Counted from the stretch's first letter, positions 33,448 to 47,707 are shown. The stretch: DNA of 64,000 nucleotides from SZUA-451 sp034721895 (GCA_034721895.1 JAYEND010000099.1:1-64000), one strand, 5' to 3'. The notes: generated by a model not told the origin, from the sequence alone. Numbers and translations: made by a program.

Positions 33448-33483
33448 TTCGGCTTCTCCCTCTCACTGGTGGAAGAAGCCGAA
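33448..33483 (-). terminator. hairpin downstream of rpoC
   Basis: TTCGGCTTCTCC and GGAAGAAGCCGAA pair (12-13 bp with one bulge) around an 11-nt loop, 5 nt past the rpoC stop codon. The following sequence is AT-rich without a clean U-run. It likely ends or attenuates the rpoBC transcript before rpsL. Confidence 0.6.
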
Positions 33484-33488
33484 ATTAC

Positions 33489-36400
33489 TTATTCTGTCAC
33501 TGTCAATTTGATCGATTCTGAATCCACCATACCGGTTCCCACAGGGATCAGTCGACCGATAACAACATTCTCTTTCAGGTCTTCAAAACCATCGACTGTA
33601 CCGGCGATCGATGCCGATGTCAATACTTTCGTTGTATCCTGAAAAGATGCCGCAGAGATAATACTGTCTGCACCAACCGCAGAACGGGTGATACCTACCA
33701 ACATCGGCTCCGCGATCGCAGGCTCTCCCCAAAGACTTATGACTCTTTCATTCTCTTCCTGGAACTTTCGTTTTGAGATAATATCGCCGGCGATGAACTT
33801 GCTGTCCCCGCTCTCAACGATCTTCACCTGTCTCATCATCTGGGAAACAACGATCTCGATGTGTTTGTCAGAGATATTAACCCCCTGTCTTCTATAGACC
33901 TGCTGGACTTCACTGACAATATACTCATAAAGAGCCTTCTCTCCCATAGCAGCAAGAATATCGTGGCTTGAGATCGTACCATCTGTCAATTTCTCACCTG
34001 TATGGACAAATTCTCCCGGATGAACAAGAATCATTTTGCCCTTATCAACGAATTGTTCCGTCACCTGGCCGCTTTCACCGGTAATGACCAGCCTCTCTTT
34101 GCCGCGCAATGGTTTGCCGAAGCTGATCACACCATCAATCTGTGCGATCAGTGCGATATCTTTTGGACGTCTCGCCTCAAAGAGTTCGGAAACCCGCGGA
34201 AGACCCCCGGTAATATCTTTTGACTTGATTGCTGCCTTCGGTGTCTTCGCCAGAATATCAGCGATACTGACATCATGACCATCCTTAACAAAGAGGATCG
34301 TTTTCGGATCCAGCTGATAACGGATTACTTCTCCTGATTGGGTTGCCAGAATAATTGCTGGCTTATAGGCTGCGGGAATATATTCATTGAGCTCCAGTCT
34401 TGTATCCCCGGTCACTTCATCAAATTGCTCTGCCACAGTAATGCCAGGAATAATATCTTCAAACTTCAGTGTACCGCCCTGCTCTGCAATGATCGGTTCA
34501 GAATAGGGATCCCACTCGGCGATCACGACTTGTATTTCCGTCACAGGTGCAGAGATCAAACCACCTCTCTCTACCATACCGTCATTGGCAATCTTGATGA
34601 CCGACCCTCTTGAGATATAGTGTCTTGCAGCCTCTCTGTTACTTTCATCAACGATCACGGCAAAGAGACCTTTTTCCTCTACAGGAGCACCTTCTTTGAT
34701 CGTATTGATCGATTCAAGATAATCTCCTTTAAGGATGAAATACTTCACTTGACCTTTGACATCAGCAACAACCTGTTGCGTCACAGGTGCACCATCTTCC
34801 ACTTTCAATTCACTTGCAAACGGCACACGGCTTGGTACACTCCATCCCTCTTTGATCACTTCGACGATTGATTCACCTTCAGTAACTTTTTCTCCATCTT
34901 TGAATGGCAAATAGAGTTTTCCTTCGATCTTGCCCGCTACACCGGCAAGTTCATTGGCTTTGGCCACATCACTCTTTCTGAGGTTGTACTTGACTTCATC
35001 TATTTTGTCAGATTTAACAGAAATCACAATTTCATCATGTGTCACCGATACGGAAAGTGTGCCGTCGACAATTGCTTTGATCTTTGGTTCAACCAGTAGT
35101 ATACCGGCATTTCTTCTGTTGGCAACGATCAGGTTCCCCTCGCGGTTTCGATAAACAGAGAGGTTGTAATATCGGATAAATCCTTCTCTGCTTGCTACGA
35201 CCTGCCGCTCCTCTTTGCCGGCTGTCGCCGTACCGCCTGTGTGGAAAGTTCGGAGCGTCAACTGTGTACCCGGTTCGCCGATTGATTGTGCCGCGATAAC
35301 TCCGACCGCTTCACCCGGTTTGACCAGCTTATTCTCTGCCATGTTCAAGCCATAACATTTCGCACAGATTCCCTTCTTTGCTTTACAGCTGGAAGGCGCT
35401 CTCATGACCACTGACCTGACACCTGCATCTTTGATACGGTTTGCCATCTCTTCATCGATCAGTGTTCCCTGGCTTACCAATACTTCATTGGTGATCGGAT
35501 CGATCACATCTTCGGCAACCACGCGTCCATAGATTCTGTCGCTGAGAGGCTCGATCATTTCATTACCCACAACGATATCGGCAACTTCGACTCCCTCATG
35601 TGTCCCGCAATCTTCCATGTTGACTTTGACATTTTGTGCAACATCGATCAGTTTACGGGTCAGATAACCGGCATTCGCCGTTTTCAATGCGGTATCGGCA
35701 AGACCCTTTCTCGCACCGTGTGTCGAAATAAAGTACTCAAGGACATTCAAACCTTCACGGAAGTTGGAGGTAATCGGTGTCTCGATAATCGATCCGTCAG
35801 ATTTCGCCATCAAACCCCTCATGCCGGAGAGTTGTCTGATCTGTGCAGCAGAACCCCTCGCACCGGAATCCGCCATCATAAAGACTGAGTTAAACCCCTC
35901 CTTATCTGCACGGATCAGCTTCATCAACTCTTCTGCAATTCCATTGTTCGTATCAGTCCAGATATCAATAATCTTGTTATACCGTTCCTGCTCTGTCAAA
36001 AGACCGGCACCAAATTGCTGCTGGATCTCTTTGACGAGACTCTTTGCCTCAGAGACTTTCTGCTCTTTTATCTCCGGGATCTTGATATCGTCAATAGAAA
36101 TCGAAACACCGACTTTTGTCGCATATTTAAAACCAATGTCTTTCAAGTCGTCCAGGAATTCAGCCGTATCTGAAATACTGCCGACCTTATAGACATAGTC
36201 TACAAGAGCGCCAATATCCTTTTTCTTCAAAATCTTGTTCCAGTACTTTTCAGGAACATAATCAGGAATGATCGACTTGAGGATCAAACGACCTGCCGTC
36301 GATGTTGTGATCTTGCCATCCACAACTGTTCTGATACGTGCATTGAGGTCGAGAGCATGCTCTTCAAATGCGATTACCACCTCATCAACGTTGGCAAAAA

Positions 36401-38010
36401 GTTTGTGCTCTCCTTTGACCTCTGACTTCTCAAGCGTCAAGTAGTAAAGTCCCAAAATCATATCCTGAGACGGCACCGCAATTGCCTTACCGGATGCAGG
36501 AAGCAGAATATTCATCGAAGAGAGCATCAGGACTTTCGCCTCTGCAATTGCCTCATCACTCAGCGGTACATGAACTGCCATCTGGTCACCGTCGAAGTCA
36601 GCGTTGAAGGCTGAACAGACAAGCGGATGAAGCTGAATTGCTTTTCCGTCGATCAAGCGGGGGTGGAAAGCCTGAATAGAGAGCTTATGCAGTGTTGGTG
36701 CACGATTGAGAAGAATCGGGTAAGACTCAACCACCTCTTCCAGGCACTCCCAAACTTCATTAACCTGCTTTTCGATCATCTTCTTGGCTTGCTTCAAAGT
36801 TGTCGCGTAGCCTTTCTCTTCGAGTTTCGCCATCAAATGTGGTTTGAAAAGCTCCAATGCCATTTTCTTTGGAAGACCACATTGATCCATCCTCAGGTCA
36901 GGACCGACAACAATAACCGAACGGCCTGAGAAGTCAACACGTTTACCCAAGAGGTTCTGTCGGAATCGCCCCTGTTTCCCTTTGATCACTTCCGAAAGTG
37001 ATTTAAGAGGGCGTTTGTTAGCACCCTTGACGGCATTGCCGCGACGACCATTGTCAAAGAGTGCATCGACTGATTCCTGAAGCATTCTTTTTTCATTTCT
37101 AACGATAATTTCCGGTGCATCAAGCTCTGTCAGACGCTTCAGACGCTGGTTACGGTTGATCACTCTTCTGTAGAGATCATTCACGTCAGAAACGGCAAAT
37201 TTACCGCCATCCAGACTGACAAGTGGTCTCAAATCAGGCGGAAGGACAGGCAGATTGGTCAGCATCATCCATTCCGGCCTGTTGCCGGAGTGAAGAAATG
37301 CTTCGATCACTTTCAATCGCTTCACGATCGTTTTTCTCTTCGCCTCGGATTTGGTCGCAGAAATTTCCTCTTTGAGCTGCTGAAACATTTCAACAAGATC
37401 AAGCTCAGCCAGAAGCTCCTGAATCACTTCTCCACCCATACGCGCATCAAAACCGCTTTCACCAAATCGCTGTACAATCTGCTGATACTGCTCTTCGTTG
37501 AGAACATCAAATTTCACCAGAGGGTTGAGACCTTCACTGTCGTAACTTGCCTCACCAGGATTTTTTACAATATAAGCCTCATAATAGAGTACTCTCTCAA
37601 GGTCTTTCATCTTCACACCCAAAAGTGTACCGATTCGTGACGGCAATGAACTCACATACCAGATATGTGCCACAGGGGCGATCAGTTCGATATGGCCCAT
37701 TCTGTTTCGTCTTACCTTGGATGTCGTGACTTCAACCCCACACTTTTCACATACGACACCTTTATATCGCATCTTTTTGTATTTACCGCAAAGACACTCG
37801 TAGTCTCTGATCGGCCCAAAAATTTTGGCACAAAAAAGTCCATCTCTCTCCGGTTTCAGGGTACGGTAGTTGATCGTCTCAGGTTTTTTAACTTCACCAT
37901 AACTCCATGAGAGGATCTTTTCAGGACTTGCCACCCTGAGTTGAAGTGCCTCAATATCCTTCGGTCTCTCTTCACTGCTGAGATCAATTGGCGTTAAATT
38001 CTCTAATAGT

Positions 38011-38018
<8 letters not shown>
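33489..38018 (-). CDS. rpoC: RNA polymerase subunit beta'
   Basis: 1509-aa largest RNAP subunit. Visible are the N-terminal Zn-binding CLCGKYKKMRYKGVVCEKCGVE, the active-site NADFDGDQMAVHVPL with three Mg-binding Asp, the second Zn site (CKAKKGICAKCYG), and trigger-loop/bridge-helix segments such as GARKGLADTALKTANAGYLTR. I start at ATG 38018 (GAGG 9-12 nt upstream) rather than TTG 38024. The start overlaps the rpoB stop codon in ATGAGTAA (8 nt), so the subunits are separate but coupled; in Helicobacter and Wolinella they are fused. Confidence 0.98.
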
Positions 38019-42168
<4,150 letters not shown>

Positions 42169-42268
42169 GGGCTAACCTTATAGGGTTTGTAGTTTATGGA
42201 TGTATTAAAGGATATACAAAAAAACTATTGTAAAGAGCGTAAATATTAACCCTTAATAGTTTGTCACT

Positions 42269-42331
42269 ATATCCCACTGGGATATTTGGAGTATCTTGCA
42301 GGTCTGGTATTCAGAGCCGGACCTGCAAGAT
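42269..42331 (-). terminator. two hairpins between rplL and rpoB (attenuator-like)
   Basis: Hairpin 1 is 42293-42307/42317-42331, a 15-bp stem (ATCTTGCAGGTC core, one G/U) 6 nt past the rplL stop codon. Hairpin 2 is ATATCCC-act-GGGATAT at 42269-42285. Their position matches the partial terminator known between rplL and rpoB in other bacteria, which sets the ratio of ribosomal proteins to RNAP. Confidence 0.6.
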
Positions 42332-42337
42332 GGAAAA

Positions 42338-42712
42338 TTATTTAAGTTCGCAAGAAGCGCCGGCTTCTTCGATCTGCTTTTTGAACTCTTCAGCTTCCTC
42401 TTTGGAAACATTTTCTTTAAGAACACTTGGAGTCTCTTCAACTGCAGTTTTAGCCTCTTTGAGGCCAAGACCGGTGATTGCCCTAACCACTTTAATTGCA
42501 TTGATTTTCTTCGCACCGGCGTCAGTCAATACAACAGTAAATTCAGTTTGCTCTTCAACAGCAGCACCTGCATCAGCAGCTCCGCCACCAGCAACTACAG
42601 TTGCTTGTGCAGATACGCCAAATTTTTCTTCGAATTCTTTTACAAGCTCAGAAAGCTCAAGAACAGACATGTTAGAGATAAATTCAATTACATCTTCTTT
42701 AGTTGTTGCCAT
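42338..42712 (-). CDS. rplL: 50S ribosomal protein L7/L12
   Basis: 124-aa stalk protein. It has an N-terminal dimerisation helix (VIEFISNMSVLELSELVKEF), an Ala/Gly hinge (VAGGGAADAGAAVEE) and a globular factor-binding domain with the conserved INAIKVVRAITGLGLKEAK. Length is normal. It follows rplJ by 109 nt. The C-terminal end EAGASCELK contains a Cys, which is seen in some Campylobacterota proteins. Confidence 0.98.
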   Translation of the reverse strand: MATTKEDVIEFISNMSVLELSELVKEFEEKFGVSAQATVVAGGGAADAGAAVEEQTEFTVVLTDAGAKKINAIKVVRAITGLGLKEAKTAVEETPSVLKENVSKEEAEEFKKQIEEAGASCELK

Positions 42713-42821
42713 TTTATTTCCTTAATTAGGTTCTAATATTTATAGTTATTAGTGCATCTATTGATACACTGTAGTGACCTGTGATACACTATAGTGGCCC
42801 GGGTCACACCATTCAGCTATA

Positions 42822-43313
42822 TTAGGCTGAAGCTTCTTCTTCTCTTTTGGTAGCAAGCGCCTGAAGTCCGATCGTAAAGTTCTGAACCGGTGCATTCCAG
42901 ACATTAAGCAACATACCAAGAAGTTCATCTCTGGTAGGAAGTTTAGCCATTGCATTGATCGTTTCCATGCTGGCAACTTCACCCTGGATCAAACCAGTTT
43001 TGATAGAGAAGTGCTCTTCAAATTCTGTTGCTGCTTTATCTGCGATCTTACAAGGAAGTACTTGTGTGTCACCCCAGATAACAAGGTTGGTATCTTTCAA
43101 ATCAATTGCTTTACATCCTGCATTTTTCAATGCGATGGCGGCAAGTGTATTTTTAACAACCTTAACTTTACTCTCTTCATCTCTTGCAAGATTTCTTACA
43201 GTTTCAAGTTCAGCAACAGTCAGACCTTTATAATCACAAACGATAATTGCGCCGGCTTCTTTAAACTCGGCTGTCATCTCTGCGACCAACTCTTCTTTTT
43301 CTGTTCTTGTCAT
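42822..43313 (-). CDS. rplJ: 50S ribosomal protein L10
   Basis: 163-aa stalk base protein. The N-terminal rRNA-binding domain (EEFKEAGAIIVCDYKGL-type segment TAEFKEAGAIIVCDYKGLT) and the C-terminal L12-binding helix are present. L10 usually represses its own operon by binding the leader; the 125-nt rplA-rplJ spacer is the place for such a site, but I recognised no defined motif. Gene order rplK-rplA-rplJ-rplL is standard. Confidence 0.97.
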   Translation of the reverse strand: MTRTEKEELVAEMTAEFKEAGAIIVCDYKGLTVAELETVRNLARDEESKVKVVKNTLAAIALKNAGCKAIDLKDTNLVIWGDTQVLPCKIADKAATEFEEHFSIKTGLIQGEVASMETINAMAKLPTRDELLGMLLNVWNAPVQNFTIGLQALATKREEEASA

Positions 43314-43438
43314 TTTTTCTCCTTCCGACTTCTAACCGGGTTGTCTCCTCTCTCAGAGAAAACTGCTGTTGCAGGCAACAGCATTCATTAAGCTTCCGCC
43401 CCCGTTATCTTCAGCCTAAGATTAAATCTGTTTTACGC

Positions 43439-44143
43439 TTACTTGATCTCAGTCAGTTCAGCCGTATCAAGTGTGATGGATGGACTCATTGTCAAAGAGA
43501 TCGCCGCATTGACAATAAATTTTCCTTTTGCAGATGCCGGTTTCGCTTTGTTGATCGTTTCCATAAAGGTGATAAAGTTCTCTTTGATCTTTGCTTCATC
43601 AAAGCTGGCTTTGCCGATCCCTGCATGGATATTACCTTTTTTGTCGACTCTAAAGTTGACCTGACCGCCCTTGGCATCTTCAACCGCTTTTGTAACGTCC
43701 ATTGTAACTGTTCCGGTTTTCGGGTTAGGCATCAAACCTTTTGGTCCGAGGATTCTTGCTACTTTACCCAGTACACCCATCATGTCAGGAGTAGAGATAA
43801 CAGTATCAAAATCAAGGTTTCCAGCTTGTATCATCTCGATCAGTTCATCAGAACCAACCAGGTCAGCACCTGCCGCTTTTGCTTCATCAACTTTTTCGCC
43901 TTTTGCAAAGACTGCAACACGAACTGTTTTACCTGTTCCGTTTGGAAGGACAACCGAACCTCTGATCATCTGATCTGCGTGTCTTGGGTCAACATTCAGG
44001 TTCAATGCGATTTCAACAGTCTCATCAAATTTTGCTGATTTAAGCCCTACGAGTGTACTCATTGCTTCATCAACACCATATGCTTTGGTTTTGTCAATTT
44101 TTTCTAATAGTTGTTGTGTTCTTTTACTTGTTTTCTTAGCCAT
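43439..44143 (-). CDS. rplA: 50S ribosomal protein L1
   Basis: 234-aa L1. Conserved segments are NLNVDPRHADQMIRGSVVLP, GTGKTVRVAVFAKGEK and GPKGLMPNPKTGTVT, the last being the rRNA-binding loop. I start at ATG 44143 (MAKKTSKRT) with GGAGAAGAG directly upstream; the longer frame to 44170 adds nine residues without a binding site. It follows rplK by 57 nt, as in the L11 operon of most bacteria. Confidence 0.97.
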   Translation of the reverse strand: MAKKTSKRTQQLLEKIDKTKAYGVDEAMSTLVGLKSAKFDETVEIALNLNVDPRHADQMIRGSVVLPNGTGKTVRVAVFAKGEKVDEAKAAGADLVGSDELIEMIQAGNLDFDTVISTPDMMGVLGKVARILGPKGLMPNPKTGTVTMDVTKAVEDAKGGQVNFRVDKKGNIHAGIGKASFDEAKIKENFITFMETINKAKPASAKGKFIVNAAISLTMSPSITLDTAELTEIK

Positions 44144-44200
44144 TCTCTTCTCCGCTATATTTGCTCCCACATTCTTTTAAATCTATGTGGTCATTAAAGA

Positions 44201-44626
44201 TTAGTCTGTGATTTCTACACCCATACTTCTACAAGATCCGGCAATAATTCTCGCCGCCATCTCTCTGTCATTCGTGTTAAGGTCAGCAATTTTCTGATCG
44301 ATGATCTCGTCCAGTTTTGCTTTGCTGATAGATCCTACTTTGGTTGTAATAGGATTATCTGTACCTTTTTTGATACCGGCCGCTTTCATGATCAGGTCAC
44401 TTGCCGGTGGCTGCTTGGTGATGAATGTAAAACTTCTGTCTGTATAAACAGTGATCTCAACAGGGATTTTAAATCCCATTTTGTCTTTTGTTGTTTCGTT
44501 GAATGCTTTACAAAACTCCATGATATTCACCCCGCGTTGTCCCAATGCAGGGCCAACAGGTGGTGATGGGTTTGCTGATCCGGCAGGGATCATCAGCTTG
44601 AATTTGTCAGCGATCTTTTTTGCCAT
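44201..44626 (-). CDS. rplK: 50S ribosomal protein L11
   Basis: 141-aa L11 of the GTPase centre. The N-terminal proline-rich domain (LMIPAGSANPSPPVGPALGQ, then RGVNIMEFCKAFN) and the C-terminal rRNA-binding domain (AARIIAGSCRSMGVEI) are complete. It lies 26 nt after nusG on the same strand, giving the nusG-rplK-rplA-rplJ-rplL order. Confidence 0.98.
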   Translation of the reverse strand: MAKKIADKFKLMIPAGSANPSPPVGPALGQRGVNIMEFCKAFNETTKDKMGFKIPVEITVYTDRSFTFITKQPPASDLIMKAAGIKKGTDNPITTKVGSISKAKLDEIIDQKIADLNTNDREMAARIIAGSCRSMGVEITD

Positions 44627-44652
44627 CTTTTCTTCCTTTGTTTAATTTGTAC

Positions 44653-45183
44653 CTAAATTATCTTCTCTACTTGTGTATAGAGTATCTCAACCGGAGTATT
44701 TCTACCAAATATTGAGACATTGAGTTTAAGCTTTCCATGATCGAGATCATACTCTTCAACCATTCCTGTAAAGTTTGCAAATGGTCCATCAATAATACGC
44801 ACCATTTCACCGGTTTCAAAGTCAACCTTTGGACGTGGAGCTGATTTTTGCTCCATCTTCTCAAGGATCTTTTGAATGTCCACTTCACTGAGTGGTGTCG
44901 GTGTTTTTTGCTCACCAATAAATCGTGAGACTCTTGGGAGGCTCTGGATCTTATGCCAAAGTGCCGTATCAAGATCAACATGGGCGAATGCATAGCCCGG
45001 ATAGAGTGATCGTTCCGTGATCTTCTTCTCTCCATTCTTGACTTCGATGACTTCTTCGGTAGGAACGACGATCTTATCGACTTTCTCTTCCATTCCATAG
45101 TCGATCGCCAGCTGTTCAATCGCTCTTTTGACTGATTGTTCACTTCCTGCATAAGTTTGGATTGCATACCATTGATGGGCCAT
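44653..45183 (-). CDS. nusG: transcription antitermination factor NusG
   Basis: 176-aa NusG. The NGN domain starts WYAIQTYAGSEQSVKRAI and includes SLYPGYAFAHVD and SLPRVSRFIG. The C-terminal KOW domain is GEMVRIIDGPFANFTGMVEEY. It links RNAP to Rho or to the ribosome. It follows secE by 8 nt, the order conserved in nearly all bacteria. Confidence 0.97.
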   Translation of the reverse strand: MAHQWYAIQTYAGSEQSVKRAIEQLAIDYGMEEKVDKIVVPTEEVIEVKNGEKKITERSLYPGYAFAHVDLDTALWHKIQSLPRVSRFIGEQKTPTPLSEVDIQKILEKMEQKSAPRPKVDFETGEMVRIIDGPFANFTGMVEEYDLDHGKLKLNVSIFGRNTPVEILYTQVEKII

Positions 45184-45191
45184 CTTTTATC

Positions 45192-45371
45192 CTATAAAAC
45201 TGTTGAGACAATTGATGACATTATGAGGTCAACCAATGCTAAAAATATTGATATAACAGTTACAACGAGAATAACCGCTAAAAATGCTTGTCTAACTTGT
45301 ACTTTTGTCGGAAATATAACTTTATGAATCTCTTCTCTAGCATGTGCTATAAATGTTGAAAGTTTTCCCAT
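45192..45371 (-). CDS. secE: preprotein translocase subunit SecE
   Basis: 59-aa single-span SecE. The protein reads MGKLSTFIAHAREEIHKVIF and continues with PTKVQVRQAFLAVILVV; the amphipathic helix with the conserved E-hxKVxFPT motif precedes one membrane span (about 33-54). It clamps SecY in the SecYEG channel. It lies between tRNA-Trp and nusG, as expected. It is short, so its neighbours and motif rather than length identify it. Confidence 0.93.
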   Translation of the reverse strand: MGKLSTFIAHAREEIHKVIFPTKVQVRQAFLAVILVVTVISIFLALVDLIMSSIVSTVL

Positions 45372-45389
45372 TATTGTTTACCTTAATTG

Positions 45390-45465
45390 TGGCAGGCCAA
45401 GAGGGACTCGAACCCCCGGCACCTGGTTTTGGAGACCAGTGCTCTACCAACTGAGCTATTGGCCT
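45390..45465 (-). tRNA. tRNA-Trp (CCA)
   Basis: A 76-nt cloverleaf. Acceptor AGGCCAA pairs with TTGGCCT; the D-arm contains AGCTCAGTTGGTAGAGC; the anticodon stem CTGGT/ACCAG encloses CTCCAAA, anticodon CCA; the T-arm is GGGGGTTCGAGTCCCTC. The 3' CCA is encoded. It sits between rpmG and secE, its usual place in many proteobacteria. Confidence 0.97.
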
Positions 45466-45483
45466 AAAAAAGAGTGGAGCTTA

Positions 45484-45636
45484 TTACAGCTTCATCTCTT
45501 TGTGAACAGTATGTTCTTTACACCATCTGCAATATTTCTTCAGTGCAAGTTTTTCTGTTGTTGTTTTTTTATTTTTTGTGGTGTGATAGTTACGTCTTGT
45601 GCACTTCTCACAACCTAAATGAACTGTTTCTCTCAT
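45484..45636 (-). CDS. rpmG: 50S ribosomal protein L33
   Basis: 50-aa L33 with the protein start MRETVHLGCEKCTRRNYHTT and the end KYCRWCKEHTVHKEMKL. Two CxxC pairs are intact, so it is the zinc-binding C+ form. It lies between tuf and tRNA-Trp on the minus strand, the common tuf-rpmG-tRNA-Trp-secE order. Short length, motif and position together make the call firm. Confidence 0.95.
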   Translation of the reverse strand: MRETVHLGCEKCTRRNYHTTKNKKTTTEKLALKKYCRWCKEHTVHKEMKL

Positions 45637-45687
45637 TGTGTCTCCTAGACGCTAAACTTACCAGAAGCCGAAGCCTCTGAGTAAACC

Positions 45688-46896
45688 TTATGCGATTACC
45701 TTGCTTACAACACCGGCACCAACTGTTCTACCACCTTCACGGATAGCAAATCTAGTACCTTCTTCAAGTGCTACTGGAGCGATAAGCTCAACATCGATTT
45801 TAACATTATCACCTGGCATAACCATTTCAGTACCTTCCTGAAGGACAACTGAGCCTGTTACGTCTGTTGTACGTACATAAAACTGTGGTCTGTAGTTGTT
45901 AAAGAATGGAGTGTGTCTACCACCTTCCTCTTTAGTCAATACATAAACTTCAGCTTCGAACTTGGTATGTGGCGTGATCGAACCTGGCTTACAAAGAACC
46001 ATACCTCTTTGTACAGCTTCTTTGTCGATACCACGGATAAGAACACCACAGTTGTCACCGGCTTGACCGCAATCCATCTCTTTACGGAACATTTCAACAC
46101 CGGTAACTGTAGTAGTCTGAGTATCTTTGATCCCAACGATCTCGATCTTATCATCTACACATACTGTACCTCTGTCGATCTTACCGGTAACAACTGTACC
46201 GCGGCCTTGGATAGAGAAGATATCTTCGATTGGCATCAAGAACTCTTTGTCAGTCTCTCTTACCGGCTCAGGGATATAAGTATCAACCGCATCCATAAGT
46301 TCAATAATTTTTTCTGACCATGGTCCGAGGGTACCACTTTTGGCTTCTTCGAGTGCCTGGAATGCAGAACCGGCAATGACTGGTGTATCATCGCCCGGGA
46401 ATTCATACTCTGAAAGAAGTTCTCTTACTTCCATCTCTACAAGCTCAAGCATCTCTTCTTTATCTTCGTCATCCAATTGGTCTTCTTTGTTCAAGAATAC
46501 AACGATGTAAGGTACACCAACCTGACGAGAAAGAAGGATATGCTCTCTGGTTTGTGCCATTGGACCATCAGTCGCAGCAATAACAAGGATCGCTCCATCC
46601 ATTTGAGCGGCACCGGTAATCATGTTCTTGACATAGTCGGCGTGACCTGGACAGTCAACGTGAGCATAGTGACGAATATCAGTTTCGTATTCTACGTGAG
46701 AAGTAGCGATCGTGATCCCTCTTTCTCTCTCTTCCGGAGCATTATCAATTGCATCATAATCCATAAGTGCTGTATTGTTTTTAGTTGCAAGTACAGCAGT
46801 AATTGCAGCAGTAAGTGTTGTTTTACCGTGGTCAACGTGACCGATTGTACCGATATTTACATGCGGTTTAGTTCGTTCAAATTTTTCTTTAGCCAT
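45688..46896 (-). CDS. tuf: elongation factor Tu
   Basis: 402-aa EF-Tu. G1 is GHVDHGKTTLTAAI at about 18-31, the switch has ERERGITI, G3 is DCPGHADYVKNMITGAAQMD and G4 is NKEDQ (NKxD-type). Domains II and III are complete, ending GAGVVSKVIA. G4 reads NKEDQLDDEDKEEMLE, where most have NKxDMVDD. It follows four tRNA genes and is probably transcribed from the promoter at 47592-47620. No second tuf copy is seen here. Confidence 0.98.
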   Translation of the reverse strand: MAKEKFERTKPHVNIGTIGHVDHGKTTLTAAITAVLATKNNTALMDYDAIDNAPEERERGITIATSHVEYETDIRHYAHVDCPGHADYVKNMITGAAQMDGAILVIAATDGPMAQTREHILLSRQVGVPYIVVFLNKEDQLDDEDKEEMLELVEMEVRELLSEYEFPGDDTPVIAGSAFQALEEAKSGTLGPWSEKIIELMDAVDTYIPEPVRETDKEFLMPIEDIFSIQGRGTVVTGKIDRGTVCVDDKIEIVGIKDTQTTTVTGVEMFRKEMDCGQAGDNCGVLIRGIDKEAVQRGMVLCKPGSITPHTKFEAEVYVLTKEEGGRHTPFFNNYRPQFYVRTTDVTGSVVLQEGTEMVMPGDNVKIDVELIAPVALEEGTRFAIREGGRTVGAGVVSKVIA

Positions 46897-47002
46897 CTTT
46901 TTCTCCTAGCTTTATGTTTAAAATTACGGCTGATATTATATCAGGTTTTACTCAATATTCCTTGAGAATATTTTAAAGTACTCTTCGGACCCCATACCCT
47001 CT

Positions 47003-47052
47003 ATATGGACAGAACTGCTACAGGCTGCACCTGGTAGCACTTCTGTCCATAT
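47003..47052. repeat. strong hairpin between tRNA-Thr(GGT) and tuf
   Basis: ATATGGACAGAA (47003-47014) pairs with TTCTGTCCATAT (47041-47052). After one mismatch, TGCTAC pairs with GTAGCA. It starts 4 nt after the tRNA CCA end and has no U-tract. It could guide tRNA 3' processing or protect the tuf mRNA 5' end; an inserted palindromic element is the alternative. Confidence 0.6.
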
Positions 47053-47056
47053 GTCG

Positions 47057-47131
47057 TGGAGCCCAGAAGCGGAATTGAACCGCCGACCTCTTCCTTACCA
47101 AGGAAGTGCTCTGCCTCTGAGCTATCTGGGC
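47057..47131 (-). tRNA. tRNA-Thr (GGT)
   Basis: A 75-nt tRNA: acceptor GCCCAGA/TCTGGGC, D-arm AGCTCAGAGGCAGAGC, anticodon stem CTTCC/GGAAG around TTGGTAA with anticodon GGT, T-arm GGCGGTTCAATTCCGC, encoded CCA. Last of four tRNAs before tuf. Confidence 0.96.
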
Positions 47132-47237
47132 ATTGTTTTATCATATTTTATATAGTAATATATCAGGTTTTTGAAAGCTTTTGAATGTGAAGTTATTTAT
47201 CGTATGTTTAATGATAATTCACACAGCTCCCAGTATA

Positions 47238-47314
<77 letters not shown>

Positions 47315-47337
47315 GTCGTTATATATGACTCTTAAAA

Positions 47338-47423
47338 TGGTGGTGGGTGAAGGATTCGAACCTTCGAAGGTAAAAACCAGCAGATTTACAGTCTGCCCTC
47401 TTTGGCCGCTTGAGTAACCCACC
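47338..47423 (-). tRNA. tRNA-Tyr (GTA)
   Basis: An 86-nt class II tRNA with a long variable arm. Acceptor GGTGGGT/ACCCACC, anticodon stem GCAGA/TCTGC around CTGTAAA with anticodon GTA, T-arm TTCGAAT, encoded CCA. Second gene of the tRNA-tuf operon. Confidence 0.96.
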
Positions 47424-47473
47424 CTACCAAGTTATCATCATTGATTACTGGTCAAACACTGATAATTATTTTG

Positions 47474-47550
47474 TGGAGCTGGTGAAGGGACTTGAACCCC
47501 CGACCTGCTGATTACAAATCAGCTGCTCTAGCCAACTGAGCTACACCAGC
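47474..47550 (-). tRNA. tRNA-Thr (TGT)
   Basis: A 77-nt tRNA: acceptor GCTGGTG/CACCAGC, D-arm AGCTCAGTTGGCTAGAGC, anticodon stem GCTGA/TCAGC around TTTGTAA with anticodon TGT, encoded CCA. First gene of the tRNA-tuf operon, 41 nt after the -10 box. Confidence 0.96.
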
Positions 47551-47591
47551 ACTCCGGCATTTGAAGCCATATAGACTAAAAATGGAACGCA

Positions 47592-47620
47592 ATTATAGGG
47601 AAAAAGCCAGATAATGTCAA
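47592..47620 (-). promoter_or_regulatory. perfect-consensus sigma70 promoter of the tRNA-tuf operon
   Basis: On the minus strand TTGACA (47615-47620), a 17-nt spacer and TATAAT (47592-47597) match the full consensus. This is rare in Campylobacterota, where -35 boxes are usually weak. It fits very strong expression of tRNAs and EF-Tu. A GC-rich discriminator is absent or modest (TGCG follows the -10). Confidence 0.88.
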
Positions 47621-47682
47621 GGGATATTTGTGCTTTTTTCAAAAAATCTTTATTTTTCTAAAATTTTGCTATATTACGTCAT

Positions 47683-47707
47683 CTATTTAACAAGATTGTT
47701 AAAATAG
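47683..47707 (+). promoter_or_regulatory. inverted repeat upstream of gap, possible operator
   Basis: CTATTTAACA and TGTTAAAATAG are near-perfect inverted repeats around AGAT, about 55 nt before the gap start, between the divergent tRNA and gap promoters. No regulator can be named. Confidence 0.35.

Noticed and set aside
34002..37910. possible intein or insertion in rpoC
   Set aside because: The beta' motifs follow in normal order without an interrupting domain; 1509 aa is normal for the phylum.
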